Positions 24,121 through 34,427 are shown, numbered from the stretch's first letter. The stretch: 41,112 bases of DNA from Dunaliella salina (GCA_002284615.2 MU069555.1:470230-511341), one strand, 5' to 3'. The notes: a model not told the origin generated them from the sequence alone. Numbers and translations: made by a program.

Positions 24121-24375
24121 TGAACAGAGCCGCAATAGCATCAGAACCGGGGATGTCCTAGCATTTCATCTACGGATGTGCTCACAAACAACAGAGTACA
24201 AGGCAGCAGCATCAGGCAGATCCAAAGCATCAGCTTCAGGCAACCACTGAGACTCAGCACCTTGTCGGAATTGTTGTTCAGGGGGCGGGTTGTTGCGCCC
24301 TAAGGCCACTGCCATATCCCTGTCACATCAAATTAGTGGCATTGCTGAATCATGGTTCAAACAAGTGTGTGATGT

Positions 24376-24762
24376 GTGACCTTATTTAAGTGGGGTTGTT
24401 TTTTTAGGTTCTCTCTCTTATTTAACCTTCTGTTCCACCTTTCCTTGAGGTTTGGCTCCGTTTCCGTTATCCCTGGCCTTGTGCCAGGGGTGCCCTGTCC
24501 CAGATGTAACGCTAACCTGGTGAAGCTGGTCCACACCTGCTGTGTTTGGCCCAAGAATTCTCTGTGTGCTGCAGCCAAGCCAGCACTCTGCGAGGCCCAA
24601 GAACAACTAAGGAGCAGCATGAAGAGCAAGCAGAGTTGCAGTCCACTCGCACCCCATGCCCTCAGCCTGAGTGAACCTGTCCCTTGTCGGATGGCTTTTG
24701 CCGACTCTGGACGTAAAACCTTTGTATTGCCTGCTTCAAGAATATTAAAAGTGTAATGACAG
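24376..24762 (+). repeat. Insertion-like block R4 in LINE-A copy 1
   Basis: This stretch is absent from the equivalent place in LINE-A copy 2, where AGGCAGATCCACGGC runs almost straight into CATGTCCCGGGCTG. Its last 100 bp (GAGTGAACCTGTCC, ATGGCTTTTG, CTGGACGT) recur at 32340-32420, just before another RT fragment. The block is therefore a dispersed repeat. Its left end and TSD are not resolved. Confidence 0.5.
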
Positions 24763-24769
24763 TGATTGA

Positions 24770-25400
24770 GCATGACATCCCGAGCTGTAGCACCTGAGCC
24801 TCTTGTCCAGCGAGCAGCCACCCGCTGTGCCACCCCGCGTACAACTCTAAGAGCAGATTGTACCCCTCTGCTGATGCCGTCCAATAGTCCAGGTCTTTGA
24901 TTGTGAGTGCTTTCAGGGCAGCTACCCATGGACGTGCTTTCAGGGCAGCTGCCCATGGGTTTGGATTGCCGACCAGGAATGTGAGGATTGCTTCCTGTTG
25001 GACAAGTGGGGTGTATGCCCACAGGTCCACTGGTGTGCAGGGAGGTATCCTGGTGATGTATGCTTTCAGGGCAGCCACCCATGCCTTGCAAATTTGCAGC
25101 TGCTCTGCTTAGAGGAGGGGAGCAATTGCCTGTATGGGAGCCAAAATGACGGTGCAGGTAGGAGCTCAGCTTTCTGTTGTGATAGGAGTTTGATGGGTGC
25201 TCCTTTGCTTCCTCAGCATATCATGGATATCTGGCCTATGTCTCTTCAGTCTGTCCAAGAAAACGCCTTCTGGTACTTCTCAAAAGCACGCCGTGCACGC
25301 CTGGTTTGTTTCTTATTTTCTCTTTCTAAAAAAACGACAGGCATGCACAACTTGACCACTTCGCACGGCTTGAATAAACAGATGCCCCCTCAGCCGACAC
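24770..25400 (-). pseudogene. LINE-A linker between endonuclease and RT, copy 1
   Basis: The minus-strand frame 25078-24662 contains WAAALKARPWVAALKALTIK and DLDYWTASAEGYNLLLELYA. The motif WVAALKA is repeated about three times (25090-24900), while copy 2 has fewer units (29600-29720), so the linker varies by small tandem duplications. No known domain is seen. Confidence 0.55.
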
Positions 25401-25489
25401 TGCTCATCAAACCAAACAGGCCTTCTGATCCCTTGGTTTTCAGTTCTCTTGAAGAGAAACCCTTGAAATTTGCACATACCCACATTATT

Positions 25490-26626
25490 CTCACTCGCAG
25501 CTTGCATGATCCAACTTCTCAAACAAAAAACACACCGTGTCTATGTTGCCAGCCTCAAGGGCAGCTTTCAACTGCACTGGCATCTCCAAGTTTCTCTCAA
25601 GTTCTTCAACATAAGCAAGTTGCCGCTCATGCTTCCAACTCAAACTCATTTTGCTTGCACAATGTCCCATCCCACACACATGCTCAAAAGAGGGAGTCCA
25701 ATCAGCACCTTGGACAACATCAGGAACACGAGAAACAACCAAAATGCTTCCATGGTCTGTAGTGTCAAGGACTGGATCACAAATGTTTGACTTCTGCACA
25801 CACTTAAATAAGGAAGTTGATAGTAAGACATGGTCAGGCCTGCTCCGCCTAACAGGCCGCCTATTGTCCGAGCAATACCCAAAGAAAGTGGGCTGGCCTT
25901 CATCACCTTGCACACGTCCAGTCGTGAAAACAATTGTCTTGCAAGTCCATATGCAGCTGCAATACCAACAAGCAATCTGCCAGCCACATTCACGTCACTG
26001 CATGCACACCCTCTGGCAGCCTCAAGAGTCAGGCAGTCCACCAAAGCCCCATAATGGGCATCAGACACCTCACGTAGACTTCCAATTTTCGAATTAATGT
26101 CCACACATAACAGCGAGTCTGTAGTAATCTGCGCAGCACAAGCAAGCTCATCAAACGAGTGAGTAAATTAGTCACGCACTTGATGCACAGAAAACAAGCG
26201 TCCTTGAGGGTTAGCGTAAATTGCACCTAGCAATGCATCCCTATTTGTAAATCTAGTTTTGGTCTAATTAGAACAAAAAGTTCTTTGCCACACTTAATCC
26301 ACACACTGAATCTCCGGAGCAACGCGGAATACTGGCATGAACTCTGCACATAAATTTGATGCAATTACTGCCATACCAGAGCCCCTTCTACCAGCACATC
26401 CATCAGGGACATTTAATGTGTGAACAAGTTTATGTGTTCCATGCAGATGGCTCATGATCCTATCCAGGTCATTCATGCAAGTTTCAACCAGGACAGAAAT
26501 ATGATGCTTTCTAATATTTGTGCACAGCAGATCAGTCTTCACAGATTCAGGATCAATAGTAGGATCTGGAATGCCGTCCACATTGTGCACATACAGTCTC
26601 AGCTTTTTTCCATGGCGATCAGGCAA
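25490..26626 (-). pseudogene. LINE-A APE-type endonuclease, copy 1
   Basis: The minus strand reads KKLRLYVHNVDGIPD (Asn motif), ISVLVETCMND (catalytic Glu motif) and GSGMAVI, then after a stop and frameshift LGAIYANPQG, SLLCVDINSKIG (degenerate GDFN motif), and finally RPDHVLLSTSLF and DTTDHGSILVV (SDH-type end motif). This is the APE/exonuclease III-like fold that nicks target DNA for target-primed reverse transcription. TAA and TGA/TAG stops between 26290 and 26110 and frame changes near 25910 make it inactive. Parts occur in copy 2 at 31230-30780 and 30190-29890. Confidence 0.8.
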
Positions 26627-26653
26627 GCCATTGCTACCTGGCCGGTCAAACCC

Positions 26654-26869
26654 CTACTGTTGGGCATTGTTGGAGCGGGCCCCAACGGTTGCGGCATCAC
26701 CCCTGGCAGCCTTGGCTGCCGGGGTGTCACCACTGTGTCCATTTCGTGGTCGAGGCGCATTGACTGGTGGCACGTCCATGGCGGCAGGCCCAGCCGCCGC
26801 CGCCGCTGCTGTTGCTGCTGCTACTGCTGCTGCTGCTGCTGCAGAGGAAGAGGGCACAGAGGCAGAGTT

Positions 26870-26922
<53 letters not shown>

Positions 26923-27055
26923 ACAGAGGCGGCAGCACCTCTGACAGGTACTGCACCACCTTCTCCAAACCCTCCGCTGTCCTTTCCCACTTTCTTCCTG
27001 CTACCCTTGCATAGCTCTTCCGCCCATTAGGCTTTCTCAAGTCTCTCTTGGGCAA
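26654..27055 (-). pseudogene. LINE-A ORF1-like poly-Ala region, copy 1
   Basis: The frame reads PKRDLRKPNGRKSYARVAGR, EVLPPLSP, a long Ala run, a Ser-rich gap, a second Ala run, then PRPRNGHSGDTPAAKAARGD. A TAG at 26654-26656 ends it, but the same frame continues straight into the endonuclease start, so one stop codon is the only break. Copy 2 has AAG at that position in the endonuclease frame. It may be a fused N-terminal extension or a separate ORF1. The alanines come from (CTG)n on the + strand. A 29-bp direct repeat (27028-27056 and 27057-27082) overlaps its start. Confidence 0.6.
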
Positions 27056-27112
27056 ATAGGCTTTCTCAAGTCTCTCTTGGGTGACAAAGAGGGCTACATA
27101 AAGACGCTGTTC

Positions 27113-27240
27113 NNNNNNNNNNNNNNNNNNNNNNNNNNNNNNNNNNNNNNNNNNNNNNNNNNNNNNNNNNNNNNNNNNNNNNNNNNNNNNNNNNNNNNNN
27201 NNNNNNNNNNNNNNNNNNNNNNNNNNNNNNNNNNNNNNNN
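27113..27240. other. Assembly gap of 128 Ns
   Basis: Unknown bases immediately upstream (minus strand) of LINE-A copy 1, hiding its 5' end. Confidence 0.99.
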
Positions 27241-27260
27241 GGGACAGATGCCCTTTTATT

Positions 27261-28112
27261 GAGCTTGATAAGCTAAGGTTGCATCGCTATATCCGTCTAC
27301 AAGGGCAGCTTAGCAGGAGCACAGGGGCCTGTAACCAGACCTGTCCAAAAAAATTGAAAACATTACTCAAAACTTAGGCATAGCATTTCAAACATGCAGA
27401 CAGCAACTGGCTAGTTCTAAGACATCAGTCTGGTTGATGAAATCTCTGAGAAGAGAAAAGAAAAGAAAACTACGTAGGCAGAGAAACTCTCCCTACATCA
27501 ATTAAGGAAGAGGAGACACATTGGCTCAAAAGAGAGCCGTGTGCCCCCTCCACCACAAGGTATGAAAAAGAGAATGCTAATGTGGATCTGGAGGGATACT
27601 AGAAGCACCTGGTTCTATAACCTGGCTGTGGGAAGTATTCTTGTCTTCAATAGCGCGGCGTGTGGTGACTATTTTGTGGGCATATTGTACAGAATGAGCA
27701 TAAAGTTGTTGGGCAAGCTTAGTGGCACTGGTGATCCAAACCTAGATGTTTGAATTGCTTCAGGGTATGCTCTGTGTAAATAGTTCCACCTGCACCCAGG
27801 AGAATAGGGTGAATTGTAACAACTTTAGCGTGAATAAGTTTACTCAGGTCTGCATGCTGCTGCTTTGCAGCTTTCAACTGGTGCTCAGGCCTTGTGTCTT
27901 CCCAGAACTTGATTTCTATCAAGTGCACATGGCGTTCATTTGCACACAGTTAATCTCTGAGACATTTTGCACCATTTTGAGATGCGGAAGAAAACAGATG
28001 CTGAAACTGAGTGCCAGACCAGAGCTTGAATTTGGCTCTCAAGGTAAGGTTACATCGCTATATCCGCCTACGAGGGCAGCTGAGCGGAAACACAGACCTG
28101 GAACTAGACAAG
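27261..28112. repeat. Direct repeats of about 85 bp flanking element E2
   Basis: 27261-27346 and 28022-28112 share GAGCTTGA, AAGGTTGCATCGCTATATCC (ACATC in the second), CTACAAGGGCAGCT and ACAGACCTG-like blocks at roughly 80 percent by eye. They are too long and too diverged to be a TSD of E2, whose own TSD lies inside them. They may be two fragments of one older dispersed repeat. Confidence 0.5.
27441..27961 (-). mobile_element. E2: 5'-truncated copy of LINE family E
   Basis: AATCTCTGAG occurs at 27441-27450 and 27952-27961, a 10-bp TSD around 27451-27951. On the minus strand the insert begins inside the endonuclease part of the E1 ORF (HLIEIKFWEDTRPEHQLKAA), runs through the C-terminus, and ends with the same 3' stem-loop and a CTTTT tail (27451-27479). 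One base deleted in a CGT codon near 27725 shifts the frame. Similarity to E1 is high over its whole length, so family E moved not long ago. Confidence 0.9.
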
Positions 28113-28338
28113 ATCTTGGCTCATAGACTCGCCCTTTAGAGCTGCGGTCCTTGTGCCTGCTTGTTCCTGTCTTGGTGTGGTAGGTGTGCGACTCTCCTGT
28201 GTGAGCCCCTCTTTCTTTCTTTCTCTGTGGTCTCGTGCTTGCCGTTTGTCTTTCTTCTCAGGAGCCTTCTCTTTCTCTAGCGGAGGCCCTCGAGGGACAT
28301 CGCCATGTCCTTGGACACATGTTAAAAAAAAGGACAAT

Positions 28339-29345
28339 CCCATTCAGGGCCTTCTCTCATATATCTAGTGCCCCAGATTTGGCAAGCATACTAGGCTAGC
28401 AGAGAGAGCATACTTCAGTCAACCAGAGCATGGTATGCAGCCTGTCCGTCAAGTGGTGCTCTAATGCAAATTGCTCGATCCGTTTACAACCATCCAGGAA
28501 AGGAGCGCACATGTGTTCGGCAATGGTCCGAGGGTTGCGCTGCTTTGTGAATATCATGTCTAGGTGTTTAAAAGACTCTGCAGCGCAGTCTTGTGCGGCA
28601 TAAGCCAAACACGCGCCACCTGTAGTGAAAACTGGCACATTATCGTAGTGCACAATCTCAGACTTGGAAGCATTTATCCCTTACCTTTCCGCTGAGCATA
28701 CGCATGCAAACTATCCAACATTAACTGTAGTTGATAGTAGTAAGGCACAAATCATCTGCATACACTGTTGCATACGCTGGCCGCATGTGCGTAACTTGCA
28801 CATTGCTGGTACCAGCAATAGCCCCTGCACATTTTCTGCCAAGCAATCAACATCATTGTTGTATAGGGAAAACAACAAGGGGGAACGAGCGCAGCCTTGC
28901 ATAACTTGACAAAAAAGGGCGCACACGAGCTTGCTTGCAGCCATCCACCAACATTACTCATCATTAGCATCTTTTAATGGTACATTCTTTTAATGATATT
29001 CTGCAGGCAGGTAGGCTTGCGAATGCGCTGAAGGTGCATCCAAAAGGCTTCCATAAAAATTGTATCATATGCCTGCTTAAAGTCAACAATGAAACTTTAG
29101 GCGCTTGACCTGAGCAGCATGCTGCATGTGCCAAAAATTGAAAATGGGCTGCAAAGTGTTACGGTCAGGGTAGATACCATCTGAGTATCTGGGATATTGT
29201 TCTTGGCACCACCAGGATCCAGCACAGAGCCCTTTTTGTAGAGAGATGTCATTATGGCTGTTTTCCAGCATGCGGGGACCTCAGCTTTCTCAATCATGGC
29301 AGCACACAAACGTGCAACATAAGGGGCGAGGACATCCTATCCGTG
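28339..29345 (-). pseudogene. LINE-A RT and partial C-terminal region, copy 2
   Basis: The minus strand reads MIEKAEVPACWKTAIMTSLY (fingers), RNTLQPIFNF, SPLLFSLYNNDVDCLAENVQ (motif B region) and, after damage at the YADD motif, AESFKHLDMIFTKQRNPRTI and HMCAPFLDGCKRIEQFALEH. Several frame changes and a deletion between motifs A and B make it inactive. It matches copy 1 closely enough to be the same family. Confidence 0.8.
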
Positions 29346-30180
29346 CCTCTACCAATCGTAGATGGGACCCTCTTCACGGCACATTTAACGAAAGGGCAGC
29401 AATAGCATAAAAACTGGGGGGCGTCCTAGAATTCAATTAATGCATGTGTTCGCAAGCAAAAGGTACAAGGCAGCAGCATTAGGCAGATCCACGGCATGTC
29501 CCGGGCTGTGCCGGCACCCCGCGCACAGGTCCAAGAACGTTCTTGGAGTCGGTTAACAGACTCCACCCCTCTGCTGATGCCCTCCCACAGTCATGTTTTT
29601 GGCTAGAATTGCTTTCAGGCGGCAGCTACCCATGGGACTAGATTGCCGACAAGGAATGTGAGGATCGCTTCCTCCTGGACAAGTGTATGCCTACAGGTCC
29701 TGTGGTGTGCAGGGCAGCTACTCATGCCATGCCTGTATGCAGCTGCTCTACTTGGAGGAGGAGAGCAGTTTCTTGTACGGGAACCAACATGACGTTATAG
29801 GCAGGAGCTCCAGCCTTCTGCTGTGAAAGGAGTTTAGTGGGCGCTCCTACGCCTCCACAGCATTTGTGAATACCTGTCCTGTGTTGTCATTTCATTCCGT
29901 CGATGAAACCTGCCTTCTGGTACTTCTCAAAAGCACGCTGCGGGTGAGCTTGCATAATCCAGCTTCCCCCAAAAAACGCTGTTTCTATGTTGCCTGCCTC
30001 AAGGGCAGCTAGCTTCCTTTGCTCGCGCATTGTCTCACATTCGTGCTCAAAAAAAGGGAGTCCAATCAGCACCACGCACAACATCAGGAACACAAAAAAC
30101 AACTGCGATACTTCCATGGTCTGTTGTGTCCAGAGCTGGAGCACAAGTGTCTGACTTCCACACACACCCAAGTCTCCTTA

Positions 30181-30810
30181 AGTGGTAACCATTCCTTAAT
30201 ACACAGCAGTGACACGCAGCAATGTGCAGCAGCGGCAGCAGCGTGGTGTTTGAGCTAGCAGATGTGTATAGAATGCACTGATCCTGGGGTGCGGAGCATA
30301 CGTGGGACGCTGATGGAGTGGTATAGGCAGTGACGGGATGGCAAGGCGAGCAGGCATGGACGGTATCAGGCAAGTTGAGGGTGGAGCCTGCAGGTCAGGG
30401 GGCCTGGCATGGCATGCACTTGGATTGTGGGCACTAGTGGGGCGCTGAGGTGACTGAGGCCATTGTCGTGTGCACAGCCTGGTCAATGGCTTTCCTTTGT
30501 TGGAAGGCCGACTGTGCTGACTCTGCTTGAGGGTCTGGTACTCTGTTGAAGGTCTGGAACTCCAGTCTTTCAGGTATCACCTTGCTCTCTGTTGCTGAAC
30601 CTGTCCTCTTACGCTGCTTGTCGTGCTTCTCTCAGCCTGAACTTCGTGGTGGGGGGGTCATGCGGTCTGTGCATCAATGTGGCCCCTTTTCCTTAATTGA
30701 TGTAGGGAGGGTTTCTCTGCCTACGTAGGTTTTCTTTTTCTTTTCTTTTCTTTTCTTTTCACGCTGGCTGTGTCCAGTGTAGACTTTCACTTTTACTTTA
30801 GTGGTAACCA
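30181..30810. mobile_element. 608-bp insertion in LINE-A copy 2
   Basis: AGTGGTAACCA occurs at 30181-30191 and 30800-30810, an 11-bp TSD around 30192-30799. Copy 1 is continuous at this point. The insert is mostly unassigned, and near its right side it contains a family E 3' end (30650-30760) with stem-loop and (CTTTT)n tail. About 40 bp of C/T/A-rich sequence follow that tail before the TSD, so the insertion may be composite. Confidence 0.65.
30650..30762 (+). repeat. E3: 3' end fragment of LINE family E
   Basis: TCCTTAATTGATGTAGGGAG and TTTCTCTGCCTACGTAGG followed by repeated CTTTT match the 3' end of E1 (37081-37140). One base differs in the stem, changing an A-U pair to G-U, so RNA folding is kept. 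No coding part is present. Confidence 0.8.
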
Positions 30811-31434
30811 AAGAAATGAAATAAGCCCAAGGGCTGGCCAGGCCGGGATGGAGGCCATGGCCTACATCACCTTGCATGCGGCCAGTCGTGAAAGCAAGTA
30901 CACACGCTGCAATATCAACCAGCAGTCTGCCAGCCACATTCACGTCACTGCATGCACACCCTAGTAGCAGTCTCGAAGGCCGGGCACTCCACCAAAGCCT
31001 GAATGTGGGCATCAGACACCTCACAAAGACCTCCAAAATTTAGCATTGTAGCCCCCGCATGAGAGCAAGTGTGGAGTCACGTGTGCAACACATGCAAGCT
31101 CATCAAATAAGTGAATACATTGATCGCGCACTTGAGGCACAGAGAAAACAAATAATGCCATCCACGTTGTGCACCTACACTAACAGTTCTTTGCCATGGT
31201 AATCAGGCAAGTCTTAGCCACCCAGCCGGTCAAACCCCTTTTGTTTGAGTGAGGTCCAGCGGTCACGGCATCACTCCTGGCGGCCTTGGCTTCTGGGGTA
31301 TCACCGCTGTGTCTCCCCATAGATGAGGCGAATGAACTGGTGACACGATGGCAGCAGGCCCAATTACCGCCGCTGCTGTAGCTAGGAACCACGCGCCCCC
31401 ACAGGTGCTCCTGGGACAAGATGCTGAATCAGGA

Positions 31435-31905
31435 TGGGTTCCTCAACCTGACTGCTTGCAAACTCCTAGCTCAGCAGTTTTGGACAACATGGTTGGGTCC
31501 CACATCGCAAAGTTGAGTGCGGGTGCTTCACCTGGATTAGATGGTATTCCTATACCCTTCCTTAAATATGCCTGTTTGCCCCTCGAGCGTGGTCTGAGAG
31601 TGGATTACATTAACGTGCTGGTGCCTCTGATAGCGCGCATGTTTAGGGTTTTTCTGAGTAAAGCTAGGATCCCTAAAGTGTGGAAGGTTGCAAAATTGAC
31701 TCCTCTGCATAAAAAGGGAGCTGTGTCAAATCCTGGGAATTACAGGATGATCGCTGTGAGTGGGGTTATGTACCGCATTGACGCAAATGCGTTGAAAGAC
31801 TAGGTGACAGATCGGTGCGTTCAGAGACGTAAGGTCCTTGATACACCGTTTGGGTTTTGCGCAGGTAAGAGCACGCTGCATCCCCTTTCTATTGAAGGCG
31901 CCTGA
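31435..31905 (+). pseudogene. Plus-strand LINE RT fragment (fingers)
   Basis: The frame reads SAGASPGLDGIPIPFLKYA, VLVPLIARMFRVFLSKARIP, KVWKVAKLTPLHKKGAVSNP and GNYRMIAVSGVMYRIDANAL before TAG at 31801, and AGKSTLHPL follows in the same frame. These are RT fingers motifs of the LINE-A type but clearly diverged from copies 1-3, so this is a related subfamily. Beyond 31900 frame changes accumulate (RIMVMGFGYSVEGNYLCWRL resembles a decayed motif A). It is truncated and inactive. Confidence 0.8.
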
Positions 31906-32159
31906 AGCATGCTGTCACTCTGAATAATGGTCATTGCAGAATCATGGTCATGGGTTTCGGTTATTCAGTTGAAGGAAATTACCTGTGCTGGAGGCTGCGT
32001 TGTGCCTCAGTTTAGAGAACTCTCTCTGTCCTGGATATTGAGTTGAGACGTGCTCTAACTCCTTGTAAAGTGCCCGTGGAGATGCTCATCATGAGACGCT
32101 AAAACCCGCAGTCCTTGGGGAGGGAAGTGCTGGCGGAAGGCAGCTGGCTACAGTGTACG

Positions 32160-32228
<69 letters not shown>
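32160..32228. repeat. (TG)34 microsatellite
   Basis: Uninterrupted TG dinucleotides between two plus-strand RT fragments. Confidence 0.97.
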
Positions 32229-32235
<7 letters not shown>

Positions 32236-32334
32236 CAGAACAGAGCAGAGCAATAGGAAGCATTGGTTTTGTGCATTGAGCAGCAGAGAGAAGAAGAAGA
32301 ATAGAAGAACTCAGTACACTTGCATCTCTCTCCA

Positions 32335-32420
32335 TCAACTTTGAGTGAACCTGTCCTTTGTGTGCATGGCTTTTGGCACCCCTGGACGTTAAGCCTTCTA
32401 TTCTCTAAACTAAAGTAGTG
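32335..32420 (+). repeat. R4 3' block, second copy
   Basis: GAGTGAACCTGTCCTTTG, ATGGCTTTTGG and CTGGACGTTAAGCCTT match 24665-24730. It lies between RT fragments, as the other copy lies inside a LINE. Confidence 0.5.
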
Positions 32421-32429
32421 ATCCCCTCA

Positions 32430-32583
32430 AAGCTGGAAGATGTGACACAGATCTTGCACGACATTGATGCAAAAAAACTCAAACCACATCAATCACCTAG
32501 ACTGCATGCTGCCTTCATAGACTTCTCTCCGGCCTATGATACTGTACCTTGCTTGCAACTTTGGGACCATCTGCAACGCATGG
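32430..32583 (+). pseudogene. Plus-strand LINE RT fragment (motif A)
   Basis: The frame contains SPRLHAAFIDFSPAYDTVPC and LQLWDHLQRM, the palm motif A region with its aspartate and the AYDTVP motif. It stops at 32583, where the AAAAG-rich tail of element F2 begins, so F2 probably inserted here. It may continue the fragment at 31435-31905. Confidence 0.8.
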
Positions 32584-32901
32584 AAAGAAAAGAAAAAGAA
32601 AAGAAAAGTCTATGCAAGCCAAAAGCCGCGTTCATTAAGGGAAGATCCTCTAACTGGAAAGCTAGAGGCCTCACCTGAAGGCCCTCAGAACCTACACTAG
32701 ACACAGCTAGCCTAGGAGAGAGCCAGAAACAGATCTAATGGGGATCTGGAGGGTTGCTGCACGCCATGCCTGGGCGCTCAGACTCTTCTTCTCCCATCCT
32801 CTGCCGCCGCGCGCCCAGCAAACCCCTCCCAGAAGCCCCCTGAGAGCAAAGAGCGTGTCTAGTGTTTTTGATAGTGATTAATCTATGGGTGGCATAGTCC
32901 C

Positions 32902-33310
32902 CAGGGATGGGTAATATGCGGGTTGGGGAGGTGCCATACGCGTATGTACGCGTCAGATACACGTATGGCGCGTACAGACGCGTATTTTACGTGCCATTTT
33001 TGAGAGGGAGAGGCAGGGAGAGAGGGGTTAGGGCAGGGAGGGACCCTCAGGGGGGGTCCAAGCACATGGGGGACGCGCCCCCCAACCACCTCCCATGCAA
33101 GCTCCCTCCCCCCTCCCCTCGTCACACATTTAAATATGCCCAAAGAGAGAGGTCCTGAATGGGACTAAGTCACAGAATTCACTCCTGAAGAAGGGAAAGG
33201 GAAGAAGCTATAGCTAGAATGCAAGCTGTGCCAACGCCAGTGGTTTGGCGGTGCTTTCTGCATCAGGCAGCACTTCCTTGAAGTCTATGGCAGTGGTGTA
33301 GCCAGCTGTG
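32902..33310 (+). mobile_element. hAT remnant with BED finger, left end only
   Basis: CAGGGATGGGTAATATGCGG resembles the left end of the inner hAT (CAGGGATG shared). It is followed by the same TACGCGTA-rich subterminal region and by MPKERGPEWD, VTEFTPEEGKGKKL, then LECKLCQRQWFGGAFCIRQH and VYGSGVASC. That is a full BED-type Cys2...His...Cys finger, interrupted by two stop codons. It lies inside F2. No matching right end or TSD was found, although ATTACCC/GGGTAAT-rich sequence continues to about 33720. Confidence 0.72.
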
Positions 33311-33528
33311 TGGCACCGAGAGATTCCATGCTGTAGACATTTTGGGTCATATTATTGGGTCATTGCTGGGAAGTGCTGGGAGGGCCGCTGACATCTGTAC
33401 CTGAAGCTTCCTTCTGGTTAAACATGCCTGCAGTGCGCATGCAGGCCAAGACAGGTCTTGCGTGCCATCTTTGAAGGCTCAGAAGGCCCTCAGAAGCTTC
33501 AACAACTGGTCCTTCAAGAGGGGTATCT

Positions 33529-33578
33529 CTGAATTTCTAATTACTCCTGGGGGTGGGGGTCGGGTAAGAGAAATTCAG
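33529..33578. repeat. 10-bp inverted repeat hairpin
   Basis: CTGAATTTCT (33529-33538) is the reverse complement of AGAAATTCAG (33569-33578). It lies in a region rich in ATTACCC and GGGTAAT, and two diverged units of about 30 bp containing ATTACCCAATACC follow at 33665-33725. It may be the subterminal part of the hAT remnant. Confidence 0.45.
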
Positions 33579-34427
33579 AAATGCGGATTTTTTTTTCCGA
33601 GTTACCCGAGAAAATTACCCAGATTTGTACACGCAATTCTTGGGTAATCGCTATTTTTGGAATTTTAATTACCCAATACCAAACAGTTGTAAACAGGATT
33701 ACCCAATACCCAACTGTTGTAAACCTAAGATGATGTGTATAGTCACTTTGTTGTTCCTGTTTGGATTTCTTGAGCTGCGGGTTTTCAGTCTGGTTATGTT
33801 GTGAGAATGTTGTTTCACTGCACGCTCTTGAGTGATGAAGGGGTTTGTGTTGGGACATAATTTCATTCCAACAAGATGTATGTCCCTCTCTTAAGGAGGG
33901 ACCTTGGAAGGATCAAGATGAGTTTGTCTGCCTGGAAGAGGGCGCACAAAGATAGCATCAGGGCAGGTTTGGTGCCGGGCAGGGGAGCCAGTACGATTAG
34001 GGAGGACCCAGTCTGGAACAGCTCTTAATATGTTTCCAGGGACTTGTATGCCTGATCCAGAAGTCTCTTGTTACTGCAGCCATCCATACCAAGAAGGGAT
34101 GAGCCATACCGACCTTTACTGAGGGCTTTTACACAAGGGCTTAGGGCTGTATGGTGTCTGGTGGTGTGCATCCCGCTCATTGTTGAGTTTGTACACCTGA
34201 GGAGTACGTGGTCAATGTGGTCCATATCATCACATAGTGGGAATCTTCCAGGACTGGAAAAGTTAAGTTTAAATGCACAACTCTGATTGTACAGTGTATC
34301 TGTACGATACTTCATTACATTTATTTGCTGTTTAAAGGTAATCCCTGATTTTTTCCAGAAAGAATCGCTGACTCCTTGTTTGCAAGTTGAGAGATTGGGT
34401 TGCGAGATTCAGTGTTTGAAACAGTGG

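Larger units (their letters stand above)
21705..27112 (-). mobile_element. LINE family A, copy 1 (most complete)
   Basis: On the minus strand, in order: poly-Ala ORF1 (27055-26654), APE-type endonuclease (26626-25490), a linker with repeated WVAALKA-like units (25400-24770), RT (24120-23250), C-terminal region with CCHC knuckle (23295-21760), and a short TTGTAACC/TTGCAAGCC-like end near 21705. The 5' end runs into the assembly gap. Several frameshifts and stops break it. A 346-bp SINE-like insertion and a further insertion near 24.38-24.76 kb lie inside. The layout is that of an APE-bearing LINE; I cannot place its clade more precisely. Confidence 0.8.
29890..31235 (-). pseudogene. LINE-A endonuclease, copy 2, split by an insertion
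   Basis: 30190-29890 encodes APALDTTDHGSIAVVFCVPD and RGADWTPFFEHECET, matching the end of the copy 1 endonuclease. 31036-30810 encodes VRCLMPT and GCACSDVNVAGRLL, matching its middle. Between them lies the 608-bp insertion. The start (31230-31140) is eroded, with an in-frame stop. Confidence 0.7.
28335..31420 (-). mobile_element. LINE family A, copy 2 (decayed)
   Basis: On the minus strand, in order: ORF1 end (GRHSGDTPEAKAARSDAVTA, 31330-31240), endonuclease start (31230-31140), middle (31060-30800), a 608-bp insertion, endonuclease end (30190-29890), linker (29880-29480), RT (29430-28680), and part of the C-terminal region (28650-28340). It stops where copy 1 reads about 23000, so the last third is missing. 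Many frameshifts and deletions are present. It is colinear with copy 1, which confirms the element architecture. Confidence 0.78.

Noticed and set aside
24357..25091. 244-codon minus frame as a host gene
   Set aside because: It spans the LINE-A linker and the R4 block. Its parts match LINE-A copies in other frames or are repeat-derived.
25651..26097. Plus-strand frames opposite the endonuclease
   Set aside because: The minus strand carries recognisable endonuclease motifs in two LINE copies. The plus frames have no conserved features.
26420..26923. Plus-strand poly-Cys/poly-Ala/poly-Leu frames over CTG repeats
   Set aside because: These are shadows of the minus-strand LINE-A ORF1. Only the minus frame continues into a recognisable endonuclease.
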